Notes: a model not told the origin generated them from the sequence alone. A stretch of DNA of 64,000 nt from an uncultured Arenicella sp. (GCA_937974565.1 CALJWL010000035.1:1-64000), one strand, 5' to 3'; numbered from the stretch's first letter, positions 1-8,507 are shown. Numbers and translations are program-made.

Positions 1-73
1 ATCTATGAAGTTAGATTTCTTTGAATAACGCATAATCAAAGGCATGAAATAACTTTCCCGCTATAGTGAGGAA

Positions 74-135
74 ATATCATCTTATGGATCACATATATCA
101 TCTTATGGGTCACAAATATCAACTTATGCCTCATC
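74..135. repeat. Three 20-bp direct repeats with 21-bp period
   Basis: Three near-identical units begin at 74, 95 and 116. Each reads ATATCATCTTATGG followed by ATCACA or GTCACA; the third is the most degenerate (ATATCAACTTATGCC). The exact 21-bp period is two helical turns, which places every unit on the same face of the DNA. They lie just downstream of nrdJb and probably upstream of a gene beyond the left edge. Candidate regulator-binding array; the binding protein is unknown. Confidence 0.6.
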
Positions 136-172
136 CAACAGAGCTAAAGCCTAAGTATACACTTTGATATTC

Positions 173-889
173 TTAACCACACTTACTATCACCGCAATTC
201 AAACAAGTCATACACCCATCCATAAGAACCAAAGCTTTAGTTGAGCATTTAGCACAAACACTCGCCGTCTCTGGAAAGTCACCTGTATTCGCTTCTGCTG
301 AGCTGCTACTCTGAGCGGCATCAATCTCGGCGCGTTTCTTAGCCAGGAACTCCTTCTGGTGGTCGTCCAAGTTATCTATTTTGATCATGCCAATCATTTG
401 CATGTGGCGCTCTATGCAGTGGCCAATTTCAGCCACGATAGAAGGCATAAAGATGCCGCCGGGTTTGAAGTAACCGCCTTTGGGGTCAAACACCGCTTTA
501 AGTTCTTCAACCATAAACGTGGTGTCACCTCCTTTTCGAAACACGGCGGAGATCAACCGTGTTAGCGCTACAACCCATTGGAAGTTATCCATGTTTTTTG
601 AGTTGATGAACACTTCAAACGGGCGGCGAGCCTCGTGTTCTGTGCCTTCATTTAGGATGATGTCATTGATGGTGATGTACATCGCGTGTTCAGTAACCGG
701 GGTTTTTACCTTGTAGGTAGAACCCACCAACATGTCTGGGCGCTGCACCGATTCGTGCATTCGTACGACTTCGGCTTTTTTCATTTCTTGCTCGCTTTCT
801 TCCGGCGTAGCAACACGCATAGGTTCTTGTTCAACTTCATCAGTTTTTACTTTGAAGCCTGTAATTTTTCGTTCAATTTTTTTAACCAT
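173..889 (-). CDS. nrdJb: Class II ribonucleotide reductase subunit NrdJb (C-terminal part)
   Basis: Carries the C-terminal part of adenosylcobalamin-dependent ribonucleotide reductase, which works with NrdJa to reduce ribonucleotides. The middle of the protein (roughly residues 55-180) is a TSCPD-type domain (ITINDIILNEGTEHEARRPF; GGIFMPSIVAEIGHCIERHM). The end is Cys-rich with CAKC, CMTC, LNCG and a terminal KCG; this tail is the part that in class II enzymes passes reducing equivalents to the active site. The start is set at the ATG giving MVKKIERK, which follows the ribosome site GGAGGAAC; an in-frame TTG five codons upstream lies within that site and is rejected. In Pseudomonas-type split enzymes this gene directly follows nrdJa, but here nrdJa is about 7.7 kb away. 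The length (238 aa) fits the family. Confidence 0.9.
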   Translation of the reverse strand: MVKKIERKITGFKVKTDEVEQEPMRVATPEESEQEMKKAEVVRMHESVQRPDMLVGSTYKVKTPVTEHAMYITINDIILNEGTEHEARRPFEVFINSKNMDNFQWVVALTRLISAVFRKGGDTTFMVEELKAVFDPKGGYFKPGGIFMPSIVAEIGHCIERHMQMIGMIKIDNLDDHQKEFLAKKRAEIDAAQSSSSAEANTGDFPETASVCAKCSTKALVLMDGCMTCLNCGDSKCG

Positions 890-1097
890 ATTAGGTTCCT
901 CCAAGGACTAAACTGCTTGGTTGAGGTGGCAGTTCAGTCTGTATTTTTCTTTTTCTAAGCTCACTGGCTGAGTATTGATACTTAACAAGAAAGGCTAATG
1001 CATTGATGATGGCAATGCGGTGCTGATCGACCTTCAATCACATTTAGCAAATGTGCCCTTAAAAGCTCTCAGCAGAAACTGAAATTTGGGACAATTC

Positions 1098-1144
1098 ACA
1101 CAACATATGGCGAAGAAACGGAATCCTAACACAATATGTTGTGT
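1098..1144 (-). promoter_or_regulatory. Tandem NrdR boxes upstream of nrdJb
   Basis: Two 16-bp sites start at 1098 and 1129, 31 bp apart. ACACAATATGTTGTGT (1129-1144) matches the NrdR consensus acaCwAtATaTwGtgt at 15 of 16 positions; ACACAACATATGGCGA (1098-1113) matches at 12 of 16. Tandem boxes spaced 31-32 bp are the known signature of the repressor NrdR, which controls ribonucleotide reductase genes. The pair sits 209 bp upstream of the nrdJb start. A TTGACA hexamer for the leftward strand lies at 1160-1165, but no good -10 at standard spacing was found. Confidence 0.8.
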
Positions 1145-1149
1145 TTTTG

Positions 1150-1190
1150 TTTGACTATTTGTCAAAATAAACTTAAGATTTAAAATCTTA
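1150..1190 (+). promoter_or_regulatory. Promoter and two palindromic operators of the HTH gene
   Basis: A rightward sigma-70 promoter reads TTGACT (1151-1156), a 17-bp spacer, and TAAGAT (1174-1179). Each hexamer is embedded in a perfect inverted repeat: TTTGAC-N5-GTCAAA (1150-1166) over the -35, and TAAGATTT-A-AAATCTTA (1174-1190) over the -10. This layout is expected for an autoregulated repressor, the likely binder being the HTH protein encoded at 1258. The rest of the 890-1257 gap, apart from the NrdR boxes, shows nothing recognisable. Confidence 0.6.
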
Positions 1191-1257
1191 GCAAATTTGG
1201 TCGAACTTTATTTAAAAGCGATTCAAAATCGTTCAACATTAGCCCTTGTCGTTTAGA

Positions 1258-1533
1258 ATGAAGATAGGCTCCACTTTAAAAAAATTGCGCCACAAGAGAT
1301 CGCTTACGCTAGAGGATGTCTCTGTTTCTAGCGGTTTGTCTATTTCATACATTAGCTGCCTTGAAAGGGATAAGCGTAATATCAACTTTACCGCGCTCGG
1401 TAAGATTTCAAAGGCCCTTGCCATCCCTATACCCGTCATCATTTTTTTGTCCGCTTCGGAAGAAGACTTTGGCCAAAGTGACAAAACACTGATCTCTCTT
1501 CAAGCTACTTTAGCAGCTTATATTTTGGGGTAA
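1258..1533 (+). CDS. Small XRE-family HTH transcriptional regulator
   Basis: A 91-residue protein that is almost entirely one helix-turn-helix domain (STLKKLRHKRSLTLEDVSVS, SGLSISYISCLERDKRNINF). It has no ligand-binding or oligomerisation domain beyond a short C-terminal tail. The start is set at the ATG (MKIGSTLKK); a TTG four codons upstream gives a longer version, and neither start has a clear ribosome site. It converges with the giant oxidoreductase fusion gene and diverges from nrdJb. Palindromes over its own promoter suggest autoregulation. Its targets are unknown; the fusion gene and nrdJb are the nearest candidates. Confidence 0.75.
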   Translation: MKIGSTLKKLRHKRSLTLEDVSVSSGLSISYISCLERDKRNINFTALGKISKALAIPIPVIIFLSASEEDFGQSDKTLISLQATLAAYILG

Positions 1534-1549
1534 GCCCCAAAATATAAGC
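1516..1549. terminator. Perfect 15-bp hairpin at the convergent gene ends
   Basis: GCTTATATTTTGGGG (1516-1530) and its exact complement (1535-1549) flank a 4-nt loop. The TAA stop of the HTH gene is the first three loop bases, so the left arm is coding (AYILG). It lies between convergent genes, where a two-way terminator is expected, but no T-run follows on either strand. It may therefore be a transcript-end stabiliser rather than a classic intrinsic terminator. Confidence 0.65.
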
Positions 1550-1562
1550 CATTTGGTCTACC

Positions 1563-4500
1563 TCACAGGCAAACCAAATTTTCGATATCAGAATCTTGCT
1601 CAACATTCGCTTCATTTTTTTCTATCTTCTTTGGCAATAAGATCACGCGTTTATAATTGCCATGACTTCGGTCAAACTCACAATGCACCTCTGAATGGTC
1701 TTTTTTCTCCATCACTTCAACTAAACAAAAGCCATCACCATGTTTAATGAAATCTGTAGATACATTACATCTATAACCATCACAAGGGTTACTCAAATTA
1801 GAGAATGAAAAACTCTCATTTGCAGCTAAATCCCATGGCCTGGAGTTTGCAAATGTATAAGGGGCATAGAATGCAGAACTGATAATAATATTAATTTCGG
1901 CAGCCGTTTTCATCTGGGTATCCTTAATCACCGCTTTTGATACACAAGAGAGATGCTCATCCCCACATAAGAAAACAATGTTATTAATTTTATTCTCAGC
2001 AATAAATACCAACAAACGATTAAGTGTTTCAGGGTAGCCAGTCCAACCATCTGACTTGATAGAAGCGGCCGATGTCTTACCTTCTACAGCCACTGCATGT
2101 CTGGGCAGAAAGGTAGAAGGAGACAGAATGAAGACGGGCTTATTTAGTTCTTTATTTTTAATCAGCCATTCGGTCAAATGTTGATATTGCTCATCTGCAA
2201 TTAGTTTAGCTGTCTCAATATTTGCGGCTGTTCGAGGGGTTCGTTCAGTTCGCGTATCCAGCGTAAAAAATGCATAACCATTATGCTTAGATGTATACCA
2301 AAGCCGCCCTTCATTAGAAAGCTGAGACACATTTTGATAGCGCATAAATGATGCTACGCCGATACGCATATTTTGGTCATTTTCTACGTCACCAGGGATC
2401 GGTTCCCAATCTGTCTCAATTTCATGATCGTCTAGCATTGTGTGCGCAGGCAAGCGCCTTCGTACAGACCGAACGTACTGGTTACCGTACAGTACTTCAT
2501 AAGGTTTGGTATAACGTTCAAAGAGATCATTCTCTGCAAAAAGTCCAGTCGATGGGTCTGCGTAAATTTGATCCCCAACTAATGTCATAAATTGAGGTCG
2601 TTGATTTGAAGCCTGAGTATCTAGGCGTTTGCTCAAACGTCGATATGAATCGTCAGCCATATAACCATCAATAACCCAAGACGGGTACTGACAACTACCG
2701 TGTATAAAACACAAATTAGAGTCTCTCTTAACGTATTTTTCGGGCACAGACTCGATTAAGCCTGCCCTTATATCATCGGCTTGAGATTCTATATAGCTCT
2801 TTAACTCTCTAGCTATAGTTGCTTTGAGTTCTGATGATAATGAAGATTCGGCCATCGAGACAATGTCATTAATCTCCGGTGTTGCTTGAGATCGAATACT
2901 GATATCACTCAACATTAATATCAACATACCCGTTGTATTTGGTTCCCACAGTGCCGAACTCAATGAGAGGTTACAGATGCCATGTTCATCAAAGGCAATC
3001 GATTTAATGAACGGGCTTACAAACATGCCATTGCCATTTTGATATTGAACTCCTCCTATTGATGTTGAATTAATAAGGGGCACAACGAGTATGTAATCTG
3101 GCTTAGGGTTAAAAGGGTCTCTGCCGCAGAGAATGGGCAAACAGTCAATGTTTGTCTTATTCTTCCAATGTCCAATAATTGGGCCTAATGAAGGCAACGC
3201 CAGTTGGCATTCAAAAACTGGGAAGGGTGGGCTGGATACGCTGTCTATTTGTTTTTGAAGGAACGCTTCAACACGCTCATACACCTTAACCGAATTTTTC
3301 CCTATCCATAGATCTTGGTGACCTATGCCTTCGAAGATTTCAACTTCGGTGGGGTATTGTGAGCTACGTAATAGGCGCTCAGTTCGTTTAGCAGAAGAAA
3401 CATCAAAGAGCGCATTGTCTTCTCCGTGAATATGCAATATTGGAAAACGTAAACAGTTTTGTATTTTTTGGGGAGACGTAAAGTCATTACGACCATTATC
3501 GTCCGTCACGCTTCCTGCTTTGGCAAAGTGTATGGTTTTGCCTAAAGTCTCCATATTAAAATCACCAAAAAAATCGTCCAAATGGCACAAAACATTATCC
3601 GACACTTGGCTCACTGAAAATAGTTGGTTAAATAACGCATCGACCCTATGGAGAGTTTTCGTATATGGCGCTACCTTCCAAGGTGTTAGCGGATTTTTTC
3701 GAATAAACTCCTTGTTTTTATAAGGCAATACCGCCAACAATCGGTCAAGCAAGGAATCGCTCACATTGGACTTTTTATCCGTATTGTATTGGTATTGATC
3801 CATCGGTAATACGCGCCAGTATAGATCAAACAAATAAGATCGAAACTGACTGCCAGGACTCGCAAACATAGACAGCCCAGCCTGAGTTGTTATGAGGCGG
3901 TTTATCTTGTCCGGCAACGCTTGCCTTTTATCACTGTGCCGATATGCATCAGCTTGATTGTTATCCGCCAAAAGAGCGATGATCATCGTTGTTGCCCCCA
4001 TACAGTGAGCCACAACGTTGCAACGCTGGCCTCCTGTCGCTTGATAGATATAATCAATGGCAACAGGCATATCTTCATAGGCAACGGTCTCAAAAGACCA
4101 TTGCTTACTAGCCGTCTCTAGGGCGTGACTGGTGCGTAACTCAACAATCCATATATCATGCCCTTTATGCCACATGTATTCAGCGAAACTGGGCTCTAAA
4201 GCTGGATGAGCAAATGTATTTCCGCCCGTGCTAAATCCGTGAAACAACACAAGAGGCTTACTAGCTTCGCTCTTTCCTTTGTAGCGTGTAAGCAATATTT
4301 GAACTGCTTCGTCTTGCTCGGTATACGAAACAGTCAGCGGTATTCTTTGAGGTTGCGGCAACCCGTCTAACGGAACTGGCAACGTTCCGTATGACGGCTT
4401 TTCGACATAGCTATCGGGTAGTCGAAAACTCCACAGGTGAATTGAAATAATGGCCCTGAAAAAGTACAACGCCAACGAAATAAAATCTAATGTTGAAGCA

Positions 4501-7280
4501 GACAAGTCCCGATGTTTCACTACTCTGAGTAAGGGCACGGCAATATGAGCCAGAAAGCCAACATCCAAACTCAAGACAGCCGTCTGTTTCCCCCCGCTGT
4601 ACAAACCAGGAAAGTCGGTTAACGTCATATCCATTAATTGACGCAAAGGGTTTGAAGCACGTTTATAAGTAAGCACTTTACTGCCCTTTATTTGAGCGTT
4701 CTCACTGGTATCAAGAATGCTTTTTAACGGTGTATGGGGTTGCTTATAGGCCGCTTTACCCAACACTAACTCATAGTCTAAGGATCGTGCCTCACCGGCA
4801 TGAGAAGCCAGTTTAATTGCGTTCGTTATTCCTTGGCAAATAATACTTAACGTGTTTTTTTTAGCGTCTTGAGAGTCAGCGCTAACGCCTTTGTCTTCTT
4901 TAAGTGCCTGCCATGTATCACGTAAACCTCGATTCAATACCCATGCATAGAGCGCCCTTGCTGTTCTTCCAAACGAACTTGAACGTCTTAGTTGCATCAC
5001 ACTCAATCGTCCTGACAACGGGATTGTTGCGTCCGCCGTTTTCTCCAACGCCAATTCCAATCGATTTCCACGTAGCCCACTTTGCTTTATACGTTTCCAT
5101 TCATGCGGTTGATAAATTCGCAACTCACTCTTCACTCCGGTATCGAGACATTCCTTAGCCACAAGTAAATCCGCGCTCTTCATCTTTGCCAACTCCATCA
5201 CATCCTTATTTTCGAACGATAAAGTTATCTCAAATATCCACGGCCTAGGTTTATCATTGAACGATTTCAGCCAGACCTCGCCAACGGTTCGTTCAATGAT
5301 TTGAATTTCTGTAGGAACATGATCTTCTTCTAGTGCTTCTTTAGCCGTCATCCCGTACAAAGGGTAAGCTTTATCTAATATCGGTCGATTACCTACACTT
5401 ACACTGTTTTCATACTCGCTGCCTCTTGTTAACCCCCAATCTTGACGCACGCCTTCAATAGCCCGCAAGGCAAGCACTGCAATCGTTAGTGCCGGGTTAA
5501 CACCTAACGCGCTTGGGATAATTGCACCATCCAAGACAAGTAGGCCTGGATGAGTTTCATGGCTTTGACCCTTGCCATCAAAAACGCGCCCACGATGATC
5601 AACAACACCGTCCTTACTATTTGCCCCCATCGCACACCCGCCCAATGGGTGAACGGTAAGCACGGGACCCTTCTCGTTGTTGGTTAAAAAAATCATCGAC
5701 TTAGGTAGGTATTGCCACAAAGATGAAATGTTGCCTTCAAGATTGCTGCCTTTGGTTAGCGTCTCTAACTTATTTAATTGTTTAGAAAAAATACGTTTAT
5801 TTCGAACTTCAGGCCATTTTGTGTTTAACGTGCCATCACTATACAAATCGTCTTTATCTGCATTTAATTGTAATTTTCCGTCGGCATTGTCATCCCCCAT
5901 CACAGCATAAACCACGGTTCTATCAATCTGATCATCGTCGACAGCAAAATGATCTTTTAAGGGTACGCCATTCCTTTGGAAACTTTTATCTCGAGTCACA
6001 AGCCGGGACATTGAATTGGTTGTGGTTACCAACTCCTCGAATATAAACTTCAACGACGCTGGAATACCAAGCTCTTCGATGAGTAGAGGCTCTTGATTTT
6101 CATCACACATCGCTTCAATAACGGTCGTGCAGGTTGGACCTATCTCACGCGTATTGGCAGGCTTAGAATTACGTGCTACTGCATTTACTACCGTTTCTTC
6201 ATTGCTGCTGGTCCCAGTAGCAAGCATATCCCCATTAGCCGAGTAATTTTCACCCAATCGATCGGAAAATTTCAGTGATTCGCTTTGAGACCGCATCAGT
6301 ATTTCAGTTGAACCGTAAGTACCCGCTGAGATAATCAGGTTTTTAACTTTTAAGACGGTCGGTTCTTTTTGACGCCTTCTAAGCCGTTTTTCTGTATGAG
6401 TCACATACACCAACCATCCATTTTCATGTTTCTCAAATTTATGTACGGTCGCGCCAGTAAAAACATGTGCCCCCTTTTTTACGGCCGTCACTAGTAAGTT
6501 AGTATCCAGTGACTCTTTCGCTTGGTAGTTACACCCTGATGCACAATCACCGCAAAAATTACAGGCTTTTAAGCTGATACCTGCGTCATTTTTTTTATCC
6601 TCCATCGATACTGTTATGGCGGCATCTCGGAACTTTACTTCTTGTTTATTTTTCTCAGCCAAGTCTCTCATCACCTGATATTTAAGAGGTGGCTTTTTAA
6701 AATGTCGCTTAATCGTATTGAGGCCTTCTTGGTCTGCTGCGCCTAGCATGATTTTAGCTCGTTCATAGTAGTCGGTTAAATCTTGCTTGAATTCATCAGG
6801 CCAACCCTTTGAAAAGACCTCACGCCTAGGCACTTCCATAACACCCGCATTAATAAGCGAACCTCCCCCTAAACCGCTACCCAATACAGCGGACACGTCT
6901 TCACCAATACGAACATCAAAGAGCGCTTCTTTCTCACCATGCGCTTCCTGATCACTGGGGCCGGAAAAACGCACAGCCGTGGGCATATCGGTCATCGATG
7001 CTGGAAACATGCCGGGTAAATATTCACGGCCACGCTCAAGCACGCATACTGACTGCGGCTGTCCATTTAACTCGTAACCAGCCAGTTCTGCCGCAGCGAT
7101 TGCGCCACCATAACCACTGCCGACAATCAAAGTGTCATAATGATATTCAAGCGCATTGTTCGAAACTGAGGTGTACTCATAGAGCAATTCCTCAAATCCT
7201 CGAGATAACCACCTGGAAGATGAGTTAGTACAGTTTATGGGATACCTTGATCTGAAATTTTTATCTAAAGGTTTATTCAT
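1563..7280 (-). CDS. Giant fusion: GMC oxidoreductase + alpha/beta hydrolase + PhoD-like metallophosphoesterase
   Basis: A single 1905-residue reading frame with three catalytic modules. Residues ~45-630 form a GMC flavoprotein of the cholesterol-oxidase type: the FAD-binding VGSGYGG at 53-59, a Cys cluster at 240, 243, 246 and 250, the catalytic-region HPLGGC with His544, and a C-terminal NPALTIAVLALRA. Residues ~1010-1370 form an alpha/beta hydrolase (VLFHGFSTGG; nucleophile elbow AHCMG with Cys1093 where Ser is usual; late acid in HGED; catalytic His in GIGHQD). Residues ~1520-1860 form a PhoD-like metallophosphoesterase with GDQIYAD (Asp1570), LDDHE (His1619) and CGDEH (Asp1774, His1776). 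No secretion signal was seen. Oxidation of a sterol-like or other hydrophobic alcohol, then ester or acyl cleavage and phosphoester hydrolysis, is an inference from the domains; the substrate is unknown. It lies between the two nrdJ halves. Confidence 0.88.
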   Translation of the reverse strand: MNKPLDKNFRSRYPINCTNSSSRWLSRGFEELLYEYTSVSNNALEYHYDTLIVGSGYGGAIAAAELAGYELNGQPQSVCVLERGREYLPGMFPASMTDMPTAVRFSGPSDQEAHGEKEALFDVRIGEDVSAVLGSGLGGGSLINAGVMEVPRREVFSKGWPDEFKQDLTDYYERAKIMLGAADQEGLNTIKRHFKKPPLKYQVMRDLAEKNKQEVKFRDAAITVSMEDKKNDAGISLKACNFCGDCASGCNYQAKESLDTNLLVTAVKKGAHVFTGATVHKFEKHENGWLVYVTHTEKRLRRRQKEPTVLKVKNLIISAGTYGSTEILMRSQSESLKFSDRLGENYSANGDMLATGTSSNEETVVNAVARNSKPANTREIGPTCTTVIEAMCDENQEPLLIEELGIPASLKFIFEELVTTTNSMSRLVTRDKSFQRNGVPLKDHFAVDDDQIDRTVVYAVMGDDNADGKLQLNADKDDLYSDGTLNTKWPEVRNKRIFSKQLNKLETLTKGSNLEGNISSLWQYLPKSMIFLTNNEKGPVLTVHPLGGCAMGANSKDGVVDHRGRVFDGKGQSHETHPGLLVLDGAIIPSALGVNPALTIAVLALRAIEGVRQDWGLTRGSEYENSVSVGNRPILDKAYPLYGMTAKEALEEDHVPTEIQIIERTVGEVWLKSFNDKPRPWIFEITLSFENKDVMELAKMKSADLLVAKECLDTGVKSELRIYQPHEWKRIKQSGLRGNRLELALEKTADATIPLSGRLSVMQLRRSSSFGRTARALYAWVLNRGLRDTWQALKEDKGVSADSQDAKKNTLSIICQGITNAIKLASHAGEARSLDYELVLGKAAYKQPHTPLKSILDTSENAQIKGSKVLTYKRASNPLRQLMDMTLTDFPGLYSGGKQTAVLSLDVGFLAHIAVPLLRVVKHRDLSASTLDFISLALYFFRAIISIHLWSFRLPDSYVEKPSYGTLPVPLDGLPQPQRIPLTVSYTEQDEAVQILLTRYKGKSEASKPLVLFHGFSTGGNTFAHPALEPSFAEYMWHKGHDIWIVELRTSHALETASKQWSFETVAYEDMPVAIDYIYQATGGQRCNVVAHCMGATTMIIALLADNNQADAYRHSDKRQALPDKINRLITTQAGLSMFASPGSQFRSYLFDLYWRVLPMDQYQYNTDKKSNVSDSLLDRLLAVLPYKNKEFIRKNPLTPWKVAPYTKTLHRVDALFNQLFSVSQVSDNVLCHLDDFFGDFNMETLGKTIHFAKAGSVTDDNGRNDFTSPQKIQNCLRFPILHIHGEDNALFDVSSAKRTERLLRSSQYPTEVEIFEGIGHQDLWIGKNSVKVYERVEAFLQKQIDSVSSPPFPVFECQLALPSLGPIIGHWKNKTNIDCLPILCGRDPFNPKPDYILVVPLINSTSIGGVQYQNGNGMFVSPFIKSIAFDEHGICNLSLSSALWEPNTTGMLILMLSDISIRSQATPEINDIVSMAESSLSSELKATIARELKSYIESQADDIRAGLIESVPEKYVKRDSNLCFIHGSCQYPSWVIDGYMADDSYRRLSKRLDTQASNQRPQFMTLVGDQIYADPSTGLFAENDLFERYTKPYEVLYGNQYVRSVRRRLPAHTMLDDHEIETDWEPIPGDVENDQNMRIGVASFMRYQNVSQLSNEGRLWYTSKHNGYAFFTLDTRTERTPRTAANIETAKLIADEQYQHLTEWLIKNKELNKPVFILSPSTFLPRHAVAVEGKTSAASIKSDGWTGYPETLNRLLVFIAENKINNIVFLCGDEHLSCVSKAVIKDTQMKTAAEINIIISSAFYAPYTFANSRPWDLAANESFSFSNLSNPCDGYRCNVSTDFIKHGDGFCLVEVMEKKDHSEVHCEFDRSHGNYKRVILLPKKIEKNEANVEQDSDIENLVCL

Positions 7281-7742
7281 GGGAACTTAATTTTGTTAGA
7301 GGCCACAAAGAGGGGGTGACCAGAGTTTATGAGGCACGGGGAAAGCAACTAAAACCAAGCATAAGTGACCCTAATGCGATGATAATCATCAGCTTTAACG
7401 CTCTATGCATATTGAAAATAATGGTGAAACACCACTTGAGGCAAGCATTGAAAGACCAACGAATTCAGTGAAAATCACACATTAATTCAACAAATGACCA
7501 GCATGTGTGAGCTAAATAAAGATGGCCGTATCAACAGGTACTCAGCATGGGAAAATCTCCGCATTAAGTGGCTCAGCATGATACTGATAGGAAGTCACTT
7601 AATGAGCGTAATTATATCAAACCACTGTTGTTTTAAACAGCTATTTTTACCACCTAAACGTCCTTTAATTGTTGTCAGGGTATTGGGTAATTAAACTTAC
7701 AAACAAAAATAATTTCGCATGACCTAAATCTGACAACGCCCC
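7281..7742. other. Intergenic region upstream of the fusion gene
   Basis: No coding region with a start signal or recognisable domain was found in these 462 bases. They should hold the leftward promoter of the giant fusion gene. An inverted pair GTTGTCAG (7672-7679) and CTGACAAC (7731-7738) is 51 bp apart, just downstream of the membrane-protein stop codon. No T-run follows the second arm, so it is not an obvious terminator. Confidence 0.5.
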
Positions 7743-8387
7743 CTAATTACGCGACTTAGATTCGATCACTAGGCCAATAAAAGGCAAACCTAAATACGTA
7801 GATAGTGTCATGATAGATAATTCATTAACCGTCTCAGGCAATATTAGAAATGACGACAATTGTATTAAAACCAACAGAGCCGCAAAAGAAACGAGGTATG
7901 ACTTAAGCATCCCAGAGCCAGATTGCTTCATAATCAAATAGCTAATTGAAGCGACCACCAAACCCAACTCGAGAGCCAACGCTATTAAAGGGTAATTCCA
8001 CAAACCAAGCCCAACCTTAGTACCCTCAACAAGTTGTAAATCAGGCCTATGAACAACGAGGTCAAAGAACCAATGAGATACAACAACCAATGCTATAAAA
8101 AAGCATTCTCTGTGGCTTAGGTTAAATTTCGATGAAGTTCTGACCAGGCCGTAAGCAATCAAAGCCCAAAATGCAGCCGCTAACAAGCTGTGCGTATAAG
8201 GCATGTAAAAAAGATCCAAAGGGTTCGACAACAAACTAGGATCAATTCTCACTTGCTCAACTCCTGTAACGATAAATATCGCCCAAAGAATATCAACAAA
8301 TTGTGCGGCCACAATGAGTAACCAAAACGGAATCCTAGGCGATAGCGCCTTGGTTAAAATTGCAGCGCAGTAATGGCCTACAAACAT
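7743..8387 (-). CDS. Multi-spanning membrane protein with conserved His/Asp motifs (metal-dependent hydrolase-like)
   Basis: A 214-residue protein with about six hydrophobic segments. Polar motifs sit within or beside membrane helices: FVGHYCA (His5), QFVDILW (Asp32), YTHSLL (His66) and SHWFFDLVVHRPD (His105, Asp109, His113, Asp116). The spacing recalls membrane-bound proteins annotated as YdjM/DUF457-like metal-dependent hydrolases, but the assignment is by motif resemblance only and the activity is unproven. It is transcribed in the same direction as the giant fusion gene, 462 bp upstream of it, and both lie inside the DNA separating the nrdJ halves, so they may form one functional module. 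Confidence 0.7.
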   Translation of the reverse strand: MFVGHYCAAILTKALSPRIPFWLLIVAAQFVDILWAIFIVTGVEQVRIDPSLLSNPLDLFYMPYTHSLLAAAFWALIAYGLVRTSSKFNLSHRECFFIALVVVSHWFFDLVVHRPDLQLVEGTKVGLGLWNYPLIALALELGLVVASISYLIMKQSGSGMLKSYLVSFAALLVLIQLSSFLILPETVNELSIMTLSTYLGLPFIGLVIESKSRN

Positions 8388-8471
8388 ACTCGATCACCCT
8401 AAATGAGCGTGGTTTACGAAAGTAAAAAAACAAATCAGCATTTCATTACGTCCACACATAATGAAAATGAT

Positions 8472-8507
8472 AATGGGTGACTGCAACAGAAAAAACAGTC
8501 ACCCATT
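8472..8507 (-). terminator. Hairpin downstream of nrdJa
   Basis: A perfect 12-bp stem, AATGGGTGACTG and CAGTCACCCATT, encloses a 12-nt loop. It lies about 85 bp beyond the nrdJa stop codon. The leftward transcript continues into a moderately T-rich stretch. It probably ends or stabilises the nrdJa message, so nrdJb would need its own promoter. Confidence 0.6.

Noticed and set aside
74-135. CRISPR array
   Set aside because: The repeats are contiguous with a 21-bp period and have no unique spacers between them.
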